Source of the DNA: Bacteroidota bacterium
Lineage (GTDB): Bacteria > Bacteroidota > Ignavibacteria > SZUA-365
Direction: 5' to 3'
Assembly (NCBI GenBank): GCA_003246455.1
Contig: QKAF01000163.1
Span: 685 to 44,318 of the forward strand
Length of the DNA: 43,634 nucleotides
Position numbers and translations under genes: made by a program. The stretch's first letter is position 1, and every line of letters starts with the position of its first letter. Positions 1 through 8,464 of this stretch are shown piece by piece. Under the pieces are notes generated by a model, which worked only from the letters and a program-made list of their open reading frames with translations, was not told the DNA's origin and ran no database searches.

Positions 1-41
1 ACCCCCCCCCAGTTTCGGACATGCATCGAAAGGATAGAGAT

Positions 42-476
42 ATGAACGACATGCACAATACCCCAACCCCGACTACGGACATCGATCTGTCGAAATACTA
101 CATCGACGCCCCGCTCGCTCCGCCGCCGCCTGCGGCCACCGCAGCGCGTGAGCGCATGCGCCCGGTCTTCACCGGCCTGGAGGATCATACGATCACGCTG
201 AAAGAAGCCGGAACCCTGACGCGGAATTACCGAAAGGATGCCGGGGCAGGCGCGGTGAAAGGACGCTATTTCAGCCGTGCCGCTCTCGAGCAGCTGCTGC
301 TTCAGGAGGATGTGGTCGGGGTCCGCTACTATTACGGCAAGGACAGCGATGGACACCTTCAGATGGTGATGGTCGCCGTGGATCCATTCGGACAGGACCT
401 GACCGAGGGTTTCGTATTCGGTCACGCGCTGCCCGTCTCCCGCTTCCATGAAGAACCGAATGAACTGAACTCCTGA
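42..476 (+). CDS. Small conserved hypothetical protein, cytosolic
   Basis: A 144-residue protein with no signal peptide or membrane segment. The N-terminal 45 residues are rich in Pro, Ala and Thr and look disordered. A compact region follows, with a helix around LKEAGTLTRNYRKD, then SRAALEQLLLQ and a strand-rich stretch VVGVRYYYGKDSDG. This layout resembles, from memory, a small uncharacterised family common in Bacteroidota in which a helix is followed by 'GIRIYYG'-like strands; I know no function for it. An ATG at 21 is in frame, but the ATG at 42 is preferred because AGGA at 31-34 lies eight bases before it. The next gene is 154 bases downstream behind its own promoter-like site, so this is probably a separate transcript. 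Confidence 0.7.
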   Translation: MNDMHNTPTPTTDIDLSKYYIDAPLAPPPPAATAARERMRPVFTGLEDHTITLKEAGTLTRNYRKDAGAGAVKGRYFSRAALEQLLLQEDVVGVRYYYGKDSDGHLQMVMVAVDPFGQDLTEGFVFGHALPVSRFHEEPNELNS

Positions 477-513
477 ACCTCGCCGGGCGCTGCATCTCCC
501 GGGCCGCTCGAGC

Positions 514-544
514 TTGGTGTTTGCAGGGTGGAGTGCTATATTTA
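514..544 (+). promoter_or_regulatory. Putative promoter, TTG-N20-TATATTT
   Basis: TTG at 514-516 is followed by 20 bases and TATATTT at 537-543. This fits the Bacteroidota consensus (TTTG/TTG, about 19-20 bases, TAnnTTTG). Read as a sigma70 site it is TTGGTG-17-TATATT. It would start transcription near 550 and leave an 80-base leader before the membrane-protein gene at 631. The rest of the 477-630 gap shows nothing else recognisable. Confidence 0.5.
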
Positions 545-630
545 ACGATACACGAGGTGGTTGTCCTTTGAATGGATGACCATCTCGATGTATCTTTTGC
601 ATTCAGCACAATCCCCCAGCGAGGAATATC

Positions 631-1410
631 TTGCCTTCTTTCCTCCCCGCGTGCATTTTCCCCGTCCTCGCCCTGGCGCAATCCGCCGCGGCGGAAGGAT
701 ATGACAAGACAATCATCTGGACATTCTTCCTTTCTGCCTACACGGTGATTTTTCCGCTTGTCCTGGGCCTTATCGGGTTCAGCCGTTTCTCCAAGGCGCT
801 GCAGTATTTTGTCATCCTTCTCCTTCTTGTTCTTATCAGTGAGTCCACAGCGTTCTATCTCGGCTGGCAGAAGCTGAACAACCTGATCGTCTATGACGTG
901 TTCACCGCCGTGGAATACGCCTTCCTGATGATCGTTTTCAGCAACTGGTTCGAGAAACGAGGCATTCGTACCGCGCTGCTGGCGAGTATCCCGGTTTTCC
1001 TCCTGGTCTGGCTGTACGGGAAATTTATCGCGGGATCCACAGATCAGTTCGACAGCATTTTTCTTTCCGTCGAGAGCGTGGTGTTCGTTTTTCTCTCCGT
1101 GATCGTGCTGATCAAGGAAATGAAAGACAGCACGGTGCTGCTGGTGGACAACCCGGTCTTCTGGGTGTCGTCGGGACTGCTCGTTTATTTCGCAGGGAAT
1201 CTTTTTGTATTCGCGCTGATCGACCAGCTCCTTCAGCCCGGCATCGAGCGCTTTCACGGTGCCTGGATGATTCACACGGTGCTGAATGTGACGAAGAACA
1301 TCCTTTTTTCCCTCGGTTTCCTAAGTACGGGGGCTCCAAGCCTGAAGATCCGTTCCCTGTGGAGGAAACTCCGGCATCGCCGACGCGAGGAAGCAGGTCC
1401 GGGTGCTTAA
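631..1410 (+). CDS. Seven-helix integral membrane protein of unknown function
   Basis: A 259-residue, very hydrophobic protein with about seven membrane helices near residues 29-50, 56-77, 88-106, 112-132, 142-162, 174-198 and 212-234. It ends in a strongly basic cytosolic tail (KLRHRRREE). The TTG start is chosen because GAGGA at 621-625 lies five bases upstream and no ATG precedes the first helix. Similar seven-helix proteins stand beside histidine kinases in Bacteroidota genomes (from memory), and here a hybrid histidine kinase starts 154 bases downstream on the same strand. A sensory or accessory role is therefore inferred, but no ligand-binding motif is visible. It does not match a transporter family I recognise. 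Confidence 0.75.
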   Translation: MPSFLPACIFPVLALAQSAAAEGYDKTIIWTFFLSAYTVIFPLVLGLIGFSRFSKALQYFVILLLLVLISESTAFYLGWQKLNNLIVYDVFTAVEYAFLMIVFSNWFEKRGIRTALLASIPVFLLVWLYGKFIAGSTDQFDSIFLSVESVVFVFLSVIVLIKEMKDSTVLLVDNPVFWVSSGLLVYFAGNLFVFALIDQLLQPGIERFHGAWMIHTVLNVTKNILFSLGFLSTGAPSLKIRSLWRKLRHRRREEAGPGA

Positions 1411-1564
1411 GACTCAAAAGCCAGTGTGCTGTTCGTGACTGGGATTTTCCGACACAAAATTGTATTCTATCCGCCAAACGGACTTTTGCCTGATACTACA
1501 TTGACCTTTCCAGCTTGCCGAACGGGATATTGCGATCGCTGTCGGTAATCGTCGGAGAAAACAC

Positions 1565-3247
1565 GTGGCCGAATCGAATTCACTCTGGATCGTTGTCGTA
1601 GCGGGTACCATCGTCTTGCTGACGCTCGCGCTCGGCATCATCGTCGTGATCATTTTCCAGCAGCGCAGGGTATTCGCGCTGCAGAAAAGCAATCTCGATC
1701 AGCTCGCTGAAAGCGAGAAACGGTATCGCCGCCTCGTGCAGCTGTCCCCCTTTCCTCTTATCGTCACCGTCGACAGCATCATCGTCTTCATCAACGATGC
1801 GAGCCTCCGACTGCTGGACGCCGCGTCGGAAGACGATCTCTACGGACGCTCCGTGTTCGATTTCATCATGAGCGATTTCGAGCGGAGGGAGGACAACCGC
1901 CTGGTTCACATTCTTGCGCAGAACCAGGAAGTGAACGACGTCAAGGGCAATCTCGAGAAGCTCGACGGGCAGATCATCGATATCGAGCTGACCGCCGTTC
2001 CCATCATCTACGGAGAGAAAGAAGCGCGGCACATCGTCATCCGCGACATCACACAGCAGGAGCGTCAGAAGGCCGAGCTGATCGCGGCGAAAGAGCGCGC
2101 GGAGCAGTCCGATAAACTCAAGGATGCGTTCATCGCGAACATCTCTCATGAGATCCGCACGCCGCTGCACATCATCATCGGCTACAGCAACCTCATCACC
2201 AACGAACTGGTGGGGCAGCTGTACCCGGAAATGGACTCCTACTTCCAGGCGATCCGCCGCGGAAGTCAGCGCCTGATGCGCACCGTCGAACACATCCTGA
2301 ATATTTCCAGCATCCAGGTGGGTACGTTCAGCGTCCAGCCGGAAGAAATCCGCGTCTCGGATCGCATCGAGGAACTGGTCCACGAACTGAAATCCCTCGC
2401 CCACAAAAAAGGCCTCCTTCTCAATTACAAGACGGAGTGTCCCGCGGTCATTCTCTACGCAGATCGCTACTGCATCGACCAGGCAGTTTCCAACGTGATC
2501 GACAACGCGATCAAGTTCACGAAAAAAGGACAGGTCGATGTACGCGTCTATTGCCAGGATCGGCGCGTCTGCATCGAAATCGCCGACACGGGCATCGGCA
2601 TGGCTCCGGAGTATCTGCCGAAAGTATTCAGCGTCTTTTCACAGGAAGCATCCGGGTATACCCGTCCGTTCGACGGACTTGGTCTCGGGCTTTCTCTGAC
2701 GAAGAAGTACGTGGAACTGAACCGCGGATCCATCACCGTGAAAAGCCGCAAAGGCAAGGGCTCCACTTTCACGCTGCAGTTCCTGGCGGAACGCGTGGAA
2801 GAACCCGCCTTGCTGGACGACGCCCTCTACCCAGACGACATGCCGATCGAGCCGCTGGACTCCTCTCCCCAGGTGGAGGGGCTGCGCACGGTCCTTTTCG
2901 TCGAGGACGACGAGGAGACGCAGGAGTACATGGCGTCGCTGCTCGCGAGGGAGTATAACCTTCGCATCGCATCGACAGCGGAGTACGCCTGGAATATCAT
3001 GGATTCCACGACCATTGATCTCGTGCTGATGGACCTGTCGCTGCAGGGCGACGAAGACGGCATTTCCCTTACAAAGCGGATCCGTCGCGATCAGCGCTTC
3101 GGCGCGATTCCGATTATCGCAGTGACCGCGCACGCGTTTCCCAAGGATCGCATCCAGAGCCTCGAAGCCGGCTGCAACGCCTATTTCTCGAAGCCGTTCC
3201 AGATCGAAGAACTGAAAAAATCCATGGAGAACCTGCTTCGCGCATAG
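1565..3247 (+). CDS. Hybrid sensor histidine kinase: TM, PAS, HisKA, HATPase, receiver
   Basis: A 560-residue membrane-anchored sensor kinase. One membrane helix spans residues 8-32 and a PAS domain about 50-165. The HisKA box has the phospho-accepting His195 in NISHEIRTP. The HATPase region shows the N box around Asn314 (VIDNAIKF), G1 DTGIG (341-345) and G2 GLGLGL (371-376). A C-terminal receiver (about 441-560) has acidic residues EDDE at 447-450, phospho-acceptor Asp490, Thr521 and Lys543. All catalytic residues are present. With almost no periplasmic loop, the signal is probably read by PAS in the cytosol or through the adjacent seven-helix protein. The GTG start has GGAG about eight bases upstream. 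No DNA-binding output is attached, so a phosphotransfer partner or separate regulator must act downstream. It converges with the next gene, seven bases away. Confidence 0.93.
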   Translation: MAESNSLWIVVVAGTIVLLTLALGIIVVIIFQQRRVFALQKSNLDQLAESEKRYRRLVQLSPFPLIVTVDSIIVFINDASLRLLDAASEDDLYGRSVFDFIMSDFERREDNRLVHILAQNQEVNDVKGNLEKLDGQIIDIELTAVPIIYGEKEARHIVIRDITQQERQKAELIAAKERAEQSDKLKDAFIANISHEIRTPLHIIIGYSNLITNELVGQLYPEMDSYFQAIRRGSQRLMRTVEHILNISSIQVGTFSVQPEEIRVSDRIEELVHELKSLAHKKGLLLNYKTECPAVILYADRYCIDQAVSNVIDNAIKFTKKGQVDVRVYCQDRRVCIEIADTGIGMAPEYLPKVFSVFSQEASGYTRPFDGLGLGLSLTKKYVELNRGSITVKSRKGKGSTFTLQFLAERVEEPALLDDALYPDDMPIEPLDSSPQVEGLRTVLFVEDDEETQEYMASLLAREYNLRIASTAEYAWNIMDSTTIDLVLMDLSLQGDEDGISLTKRIRRDQRFGAIPIIAVTAHAFPKDRIQSLEAGCNAYFSKPFQIEELKKSMENLLRA

Positions 3248-3254
3248 CGGGAGA

Positions 3255-4670
3255 TCAGAGACGCCGGGCGACGACCACAGCCGCTTTCGCCGCCCCGACG
3301 GTGTTTTCATAGGTATCGATTCCCTCCAGCAGCACCACGTACGGACCCACCCGTGCGCGCCGTCCTGCATCATCCATTCCATCCCAGACGACGAACGCCT
3401 CCCGCCCCATGGGGTGGTTGTTTCGCAGAGTTGCGATCCGGCGTCCCGCGACGTCATAGATGCGGATCCGGACCTGATTGACGCTGGCCGGGAGCCGGCA
3501 GGTGAGTACGCAGAAGTCTTCGTGACCGTCGCCGTCCGGCGAGAAGGGATTGGGTGACACCGCTATTGACGTTTCCCCGGCTGTCACCCCGGGCGGCGCA
3601 TCGGTGTGGATGGAGTTTCGCAGGCCGGGGGTTCCTCCCGCGGTCGCGGCGCAGCTGCTCCAGGCGTTTGCGCCGAGCGCGTGAAACGCCGGATTCATCA
3701 GTTCGAGAGAAATACCGCCAGTGTTCGCCAGGAGAGGGTGATGCCAGTCTGCGTCGTACCAGACGCTGTCGATGCAGCACGCCGCAGCATCCATCAGCAG
3801 CACTTCGTCATCGGTGTTGGCAAACCCGAGCGAACTGCGGTCGAGGATGATCAGCAGATTGTCGCCATGGGAAGCCAGCGCGGGGAAACGGCTGAGTATG
3901 CTCGAATCCGCCGCGATCACCGCATAGCCCGACGCAGGAATTTCTCCCGCCGAAGTCGGAAAGACCACCCGATCACGATCGCCGTTGCTGTCGCGTTTGC
4001 CGGCCAGCGACCATCGTCCCAGATCCAGCGCGGAAGGTTCGGGATTGTACAGTTCCACCCACTCGCAGGAGCCGGAAAGCGGGGCCGGCATGATTTCATT
4101 GATGATGAGCCGGAAGCGGGGCAGGGGATCGGCCGGGGTGACGGAAACGCTGTTGCGCATGCCGGGCGTGCCCCCGGCGGGATCCGTGCACGCGGACCAG
4201 TTTTCGCGCAGCGGCGCAAGATCGTGGCGAAGCCGCTCCGCCGATACCCCGCGCCGGGCGGACCAGGAGGAAGTGTAGGAGAGCGAATCCACGGTACGGC
4301 CTTCAGCGTTGCGCAGGATGATATCGTCGCCGCCGTTATTGAGGGAAGGAAACCCGTCGGGGACCAGTACCGGGGAGGGAAGCGATTCCCATGCGGGGGC
4401 GAGCGGCAGCGCCGCGGCGATCACGGCATAGCCGCCCGCGGGAAGCGTGAATTCCTCGGATGAGAGTACAGCAGTGGCGCCGCTGCGGTCGAGCAGGGTC
4501 CATCCACGAATCGAAATCTCGTCCGCCGCGGCGTTGAACAGCTCGACCCATTCGGCCTCGCCGGTGCCGGGCGCGAACATGATCTCGTTGATAACGACTG
4601 ACTGTGCGACTGCCGGCAGCGCCGGCACAAGGAAAAAAAAGGAAAATGAAAAAGGAACGAATCGCAGCAT
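3255..4670 (-). CDS. Exported protein with two lamin-tail domains and a FlgD-like C-terminus
   Basis: A 471-residue secreted protein. Residues 1-23 are a signal peptide ending near AVAQ. Two lamin-tail (LTD) domains follow at about 26-175 and 188-353. Each opens with an INEIM motif and a WVELxN strand (INEIMFAP, EWVELFN; INEIMPAP, EWVELYN) and each closes with GGTPG-RNS. The C-terminal 100 residues form a FlgD-like Ig fold, with SPNPFSPDGDG at 372-382 and the strand IRIYDVAGRRI, as used in many FCB surface proteins and T9SS cargo. The open frame continues far upstream, but the ATG at 4670 is chosen because it starts the signal peptide and has GGGAG upstream. LTD proteins are often surface-associated and sometimes sit with nucleases; no catalytic motif is visible here, so a binding or structural role is inferred. 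Confidence 0.88.
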   Translation of the reverse strand: MLRFVPFSFSFFFLVPALPAVAQSVVINEIMFAPGTGEAEWVELFNAAADEISIRGWTLLDRSGATAVLSSEEFTLPAGGYAVIAAALPLAPAWESLPSPVLVPDGFPSLNNGGDDIILRNAEGRTVDSLSYTSSWSARRGVSAERLRHDLAPLRENWSACTDPAGGTPGMRNSVSVTPADPLPRFRLIINEIMPAPLSGSCEWVELYNPEPSALDLGRWSLAGKRDSNGDRDRVVFPTSAGEIPASGYAVIAADSSILSRFPALASHGDNLLIILDRSSLGFANTDDEVLLMDAAACCIDSVWYDADWHHPLLANTGGISLELMNPAFHALGANAWSSCAATAGGTPGLRNSIHTDAPPGVTAGETSIAVSPNPFSPDGDGHEDFCVLTCRLPASVNQVRIRIYDVAGRRIATLRNNHPMGREAFVVWDGMDDAGRRARVGPYVVLLEGIDTYENTVGAAKAAVVVARRL

Positions 4671-4802
4671 CGTGTGTCTCCCTGTTGTCGTTGCGATGAC
4701 ACAACCTACGCAGCGGCGACGATCGAATCCATGCAAAACGGCGTGACGCCCGGGGGCGTCGGGAAGCGGTTGTGAGAATTGCATGAGTGATAAAACTGTC
4801 AC

Positions 4803-4833
4803 TTGACAATTGCAGGAATTCCCCATACATTTT
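4803..4833 (+). promoter_or_regulatory. Putative strong promoter, TTGACA-17-TACATT
   Basis: TTGACA at 4803-4808 is followed by 17 bases and TACATTTT at 4826-4833. Read the Bacteroidota way it is TTG-N20-TACATTT. It lies 27 bases before the start of the small exported protein at 4860. It is the best -35 match to the general consensus that I found. The intergenic region 4671-4859 must also hold the promoter of the divergent lamin-tail gene, which I cannot place. Confidence 0.6.
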
Positions 4834-4859
4834 ACCTGACCTGAAGTAATCCGGAAGCC

Positions 4860-5264
4860 ATGAAACATCTCAGCAGCATACTTATCGTATTTCTTCTGCT
4901 CGCCGGGAGTGCCGTCAGCGGCGCATTCCTCGACTTCTTCAATGGCAGAAGCGACGGCGACAACGTCGTGCTCGAGTGGAAAACCCGCTCGGAATCGAAC
5001 CTGCTCCGTTATGAGATTCAGCGCAAGGCCGGTCAGAACGGCGATTTTGTCAGTCTCGCCACCGTGAATCCGAAGGGCTCCAATTCGCAGTACACCTACA
5101 TCGACCGGTCTGCATACAAGGACGCCGAGAGCATCTACGTCTACCGTCTCAGGATTGTCGAGTCGTCCTCCGGACCGACGTCCTACTCGAACGAAATCAC
5201 CGTTTCTCACAGTGTCAGCAGCGTCAAGCGCACCTGGGGAAGCATCAAGGCGATGTTCCGCTGA
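4860..5264 (+). CDS. Small exported protein with one fibronectin-III-like domain
   Basis: A 134-residue protein with a clear signal peptide (MKHLSSILIVFLLLAGSAVSG). A single beta-sandwich domain follows, with the typical sequence of small FCB Fn3-like modules: VVLEWKTRSESNLLRYEIQR, then a variable loop, then YTYIDRS and YVYRLRIVES. Such domains normally appear as repeats next to a sorting domain, whereas here one stands alone with a short basic tail (KRTWGSIKAMFR). It has its own good promoter and a terminator at 5289-5320, so it is a monocistronic and possibly well-expressed surface or periplasmic protein. Its function is unknown; protein-protein or polysaccharide contact is only an inference from the fold. 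Confidence 0.82.
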   Translation: MKHLSSILIVFLLLAGSAVSGAFLDFFNGRSDGDNVVLEWKTRSESNLLRYEIQRKAGQNGDFVSLATVNPKGSNSQYTYIDRSAYKDAESIYVYRLRIVESSSGPTSYSNEITVSHSVSSVKRTWGSIKAMFR

Positions 5265-5288
5265 GGAAGGCCGTCCCGAACGAAATTC

Positions 5289-5320
5289 AAGGGCATGCCG
5301 AAAGACATGCCCTTTCTTGT
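5289..5320 (+). terminator. Rho-independent terminator after the small exported protein
   Basis: A nine-base-pair perfect stem (AAGGGCATG, 5289-5297, with CATGCCCTT, 5306-5314) has an eight-base loop and is followed by the T-rich TCTTGT. It lies 25 bases after the stop codon at 5264. Confidence 0.75.
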
Positions 5321-5387
5321 ATCCCCGATTACGTCCGCCGCACATTTTCACGTGCCGCGGCCGACGTGTCACCCGGAAGAGATATCC

Positions 5388-6671
5388 ATGCGCCGTTCCC
5401 TGTTTCCCCTTCTCCTGATTCTCATCGCCGCCGGCTGCTCCGCGCCGCTGCAGCGGCAGCTTCATGACGGCGGCCTGCTCCGTGACGGCGGTCAGCCTGC
5501 AATCCGGGTCTGCATCGCCGACCGCGCGCGTGAAGCGGCGATCGGGATCAGCGACGGAGCCCTGCTTCTGACGGCGGACGGCCGGTACTCCCTCGACGGT
5601 TTCCGGGAACTGCGCTGCCGTCTTTCGGCTGACGGGGGAATACAGGTGCTCATGGACGGCCGCAAGGCCCGGCGCTTCGTCGGCGTGGCGCGCTGTTTCT
5701 ATCGTCAGCCCGGCTCCGTCTTCATGGTGAACGACCGTGCCTATTCGGACACGCTCGTCTTCGCTTCGGATGGTCAGCACCTCTACGTCATCAACATCCT
5801 TCCCCTCGAGGAATACCTCAAAAGCGTGGTCCCCCGGGAGATCGGACGGAACCGCAAGCCCGCGGAGGAGCAGGCGGCAGAGGCGCAGGCGATTCTTGCA
5901 CGGACCTATGCGCTCGGGAAGATCTCCCTTCCGCTCGCCCGGCTGTTCGACGTCTACGATGATACGCGCGACCAGGTCTTCGGCGGAATCGCCGAACGGG
6001 ATGAACTGACCTCGCGTGCGGTGGAGCGGACGGCGGGACAGGTGCTTGCGTACGAGGGAAAACTCGCCGAATGCTACTACCACTCCACCTGCGGCGGAAA
6101 CACGGAGGCTTCCTCGCTCGTCTGGCAGCGTCCCCAGTCCAAACCCTACCTGATCGGCAGCAAGGACCGCGGCGCCGACGGGGATTTCTGCCGCATCTCG
6201 CCGTCGTATCGATGGACGGAAGAATACACCCGCGAGGAACTCGAGTCCATTCTCCGCACTTTTCTCCCCTCCGCCAGCGACGCCATTCTGCCGTCAGATA
6301 TTCCGGGAGACCGATGGTATCTGCTTGATCTGAACGTACTTGCCCGCGGGGCTTCCGGACGCGTGACAACGCTGCAGATCGTGATGGGGAATCGGGGCCA
6401 GCAGCGGTCCTATTACCTGCACGGCGACAAGATTCGCTGGGGACTGCGCCGCAGCGACGACGGTCAGCCGCTGCGTTCCACGCTGTTCGATGTTTCCATG
6501 CGGAGAAACAGTGCGCACTGGATCGAACGCGTCCGTATCGACGGCGGCGGCAGCGGACATGGCGTCGGGATGTGCCAGTGGGGAGCAATCGGCATGGCCC
6601 GGGCGGGGTATCCCAGTGCGGAAATTCTGAAGAAATACTTTCCAGGGACGGAAGTGCTCTCCCTCTACTGA
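5388..6671 (+). CDS. SpoIID/LytB-domain lipoprotein (peptidoglycan-active)
   Basis: A 427-residue lipoprotein. The signal peptide ends in the lipobox AAGC, with Cys17 as the predicted lipidated residue. The middle and C-terminal parts are a SpoIID domain: LPLEEYLKSVVPREIG, with Glu151 at the position of the catalytic glutamate of Bacillus SpoIID, then the CGGNTE region, and the C-terminal signature GHGVGMCQWGA at about 390-400. SpoIID enzymes are lytic transglycosylases acting on denuded glycan strands. Outside sporulating bacteria they are thought to help cell-wall remodelling or septation. The frame is open upstream, but the ATG at 5388 is chosen for the signal peptide and the GGAAGAGA just before it. 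It is probably monocistronic, lying between a terminator and the glgA promoter. Confidence 0.92.
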   Translation: MRRSLFPLLLILIAAGCSAPLQRQLHDGGLLRDGGQPAIRVCIADRAREAAIGISDGALLLTADGRYSLDGFRELRCRLSADGGIQVLMDGRKARRFVGVARCFYRQPGSVFMVNDRAYSDTLVFASDGQHLYVINILPLEEYLKSVVPREIGRNRKPAEEQAAEAQAILARTYALGKISLPLARLFDVYDDTRDQVFGGIAERDELTSRAVERTAGQVLAYEGKLAECYYHSTCGGNTEASSLVWQRPQSKPYLIGSKDRGADGDFCRISPSYRWTEEYTREELESILRTFLPSASDAILPSDIPGDRWYLLDLNVLARGASGRVTTLQIVMGNRGQQRSYYLHGDKIRWGLRRSDDGQPLRSTLFDVSMRRNSAHWIERVRIDGGGSGHGVGMCQWGAIGMARAGYPSAEILKKYFPGTEVLSLY

Positions 6672-6745
6672 CAAACCGTCATGCTTCGCTGCACTTCTCC
6701 GGACTGCTACGCACCTGTCCGGCAAAAGTCATGAAAGGGTGTAAA

Positions 6746-6776
6746 TTGTAGATTTTTCACAATTTTCGTACTTTTA
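6746..6776 (+). promoter_or_regulatory. Putative glgA promoter, TTG-N20-TACTTTT
   Basis: TTG at 6746-6748, 20 bases, then TACTTTTA at 6769-6776. It lies 41 bases before the glgA start in an AT-rich patch that stands out from the GC-rich surroundings. A second candidate -10 (TAGAAT, 6785-6790) is nearby but lacks a good partner. The rest of the 6672-6817 gap holds only a weak six-base-pair hairpin (CCGGAC/GTCCGG, 6699-6722). Confidence 0.5.
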
Positions 6777-6817
6777 CACTTTGGTAGAATCTGCTATTCA
6801 CTTTCCCTGGAGCTTTT

Positions 6818-8305
6818 ATGGCGAAACCCATGAGTATCCTCTTCGTTTCCAGCGAGGTTGTTCCTTTCGCCAAAACGGGTGGCCTGGCAGACGTTTCGGC
6901 TGCCCTCCCTCAGGTCGTACGTGAACTCGGGCACGATATACGCATCATCATGCCGAAGTTCGCAGCAGTCAGCGACCGAAAATTCAAAATACATGACATC
7001 AAACGCCTGACCGATATGCCTATCGTTCTCGACGACCGGACATTTCTGGGCAGCGTCAAGAGCTCGTTTCTCACGAATATCAAGACGAAGGTACAGGTGT
7101 ACTTTCTGAGCAATGACCAGCTGTACTGCCGTTCCGATCTCTATGTCGATCCCAAGACGAAGGAAGCCTGGCCCGATAACGACGACCGCTTCATGTTCTT
7201 CTGCCGCGGCGTCATCGAAACGCTGATCCGCCTCGGATGGAAACCCGACATCATCCATCTCAACGACTGGCAGACCGGGCTGATCGCCGCGCTTCTGAAA
7301 ACCGAATACGCAGACGAACCGCTGTTCAAAAACACGAAAGTCGTTTTCACCGTCCATAACGCGGCGTATCAGGGAATCTTCCCGAAGGATTCCTTCGCCA
7401 AAACGGGCCTGCCGGACAAGACCTTCAAGACGGAAGGAGTCGAATTCCACGGCAACATCAATCTGCTCAAGGCCGGCTTGATGTACGCGGACGCGATTAC
7501 GACCGTCAGTCCCACCTACGCGAAGGAGGTGCGGGGTACGAAGGAATACGGCTACGGGCTCGAGGGGGTGTTCAAGAAGAAGGCGCGCAAGACGCACGGC
7601 ATTCTCAACGGCATGGACACCAGCATCTGGAATCCGGAAGTCGACAAGATGATTCCGAAAATGTACTCCGCCGAAACGCTGGAAGACAAGCAGGAAAACA
7701 AAAAGGCGCTCTGCGAGCGCTTCAAGCTTCCCTACGACCCACGCGTTCCGGTGATCGGCATCGTTTCACGCCTGGCCGACCAGAAGGGCTTCGACCTGAT
7801 CGAAGAGAAACTCGAAGATCTGATGAAAATGGATCTCCAGCTCGTCGTGCTCGGATCCGGTGAAAAGAAGTACGAGGATCTCTTCACCAAAGCCGCCAAG
7901 AAGTACAAGAAGAAGGTCGGCGCCCATATCGGGTTCGACGACGAGCTGGCGCATCTCATCGAGGCCGGTGCGGACATGTTCCTCATGCCGTCGAAGTATG
8001 AGCCCTGCGGACTAAACCAGATGTACAGTCTCCGCTACGGCACGCTGCCCATCGTTCGCGCGACGGGCGGGCTCGCCGACACGGTCGAGGATCTGGATGC
8101 CAAACCGAAAGCCGGGACCGGATTCGTATTCGAGAAGTACAACGCCAAGCAGATGCTCGATGCAGTCAAGCGCGCGCTGCGGGCGTTCGGCGACGAAAAG
8201 CTCTGGCAGGCCGCGCAGAAACGCAGCATGGCGAAAGACCACTCGTGGGATGCCTCGGCCCAGAAGTACATTGAGCTTTACAAGAATCTGCTCAAAAAGA
8301 AGTAA
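6818..8305 (+). CDS. glgA: Glycogen synthase (ADP-glucose type, GT5)
   Basis: A 495-residue cytosolic glycosyltransferase that adds glucosyl units from ADP-glucose to the non-reducing ends of alpha-1,4-glucan. The GT5 hallmark KTGGLADV is at residues 19-26. The Rossmann halves carry PDIIHLNDWQTGL, VFTVHNAAYQGIF, IGIVSRLADQKGFDL, and the C-terminal nucleotide-sugar motif PSKYEPCGLNQMYSLRYGT with the conserved Glu near 395. Length is normal for the family (about 480-500). TGGAG lies just upstream of the ATG; a second ATG four codons in is possible. It leads a same-strand run through rpiB. In Bacteroidota, as I recall, glgA is often followed by a gene for an exported DUF4270 protein, and the next gene here may be its counterpart. 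Confidence 0.96.
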   Translation: MAKPMSILFVSSEVVPFAKTGGLADVSAALPQVVRELGHDIRIIMPKFAAVSDRKFKIHDIKRLTDMPIVLDDRTFLGSVKSSFLTNIKTKVQVYFLSNDQLYCRSDLYVDPKTKEAWPDNDDRFMFFCRGVIETLIRLGWKPDIIHLNDWQTGLIAALLKTEYADEPLFKNTKVVFTVHNAAYQGIFPKDSFAKTGLPDKTFKTEGVEFHGNINLLKAGLMYADAITTVSPTYAKEVRGTKEYGYGLEGVFKKKARKTHGILNGMDTSIWNPEVDKMIPKMYSAETLEDKQENKKALCERFKLPYDPRVPVIGIVSRLADQKGFDLIEEKLEDLMKMDLQLVVLGSGEKKYEDLFTKAAKKYKKKVGAHIGFDDELAHLIEAGADMFLMPSKYEPCGLNQMYSLRYGTLPIVRATGGLADTVEDLDAKPKAGTGFVFEKYNAKQMLDAVKRALRAFGDEKLWQAAQKRSMAKDHSWDASAQKYIELYKNLLKKK

Positions 8306-8372
8306 CGGAAACCCCGCGGGATCTGCGGATCCGGGAAACATCCGTGCATCATGTTGTCCGGGGAATTCTCCC

Positions 8373-8403
8373 TTGCCGGGGATAGGCGGGATACAGTATT
8401 TTA
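8373..8403 (+). promoter_or_regulatory. Weak candidate promoter, TTG-N21-TATTTTA
   Basis: TTG at 8373-8375, then 21 bases and TATTTTA at 8397-8403, in the 159-base gap between glgA and the lipoprotein gene. The match is weaker than the other sites in this window, so the lipoprotein gene could equally be read through from glgA. Confidence 0.3.
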
Positions 8404-8464
8404 TCCCTTTACCTTTGCCGGACAGGATTCCGGCAGCATCGTGAATAATAAGGAACGCCCACAC

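Noticed and set aside
2437-2958. Frameshifted second frame inside the hybrid kinase
   Set aside because: The main frame carries every kinase and receiver motif without interruption, so no frameshift is needed.
3255-6083. A continuous 942-codon minus-strand frame
   Set aside because: Only the part to 4670 has a signal peptide and domains. The remainder is antisense to the small exported protein and the SpoIID gene and has the Arg/Pro/Asp-rich composition of GC-rich shadow frames.
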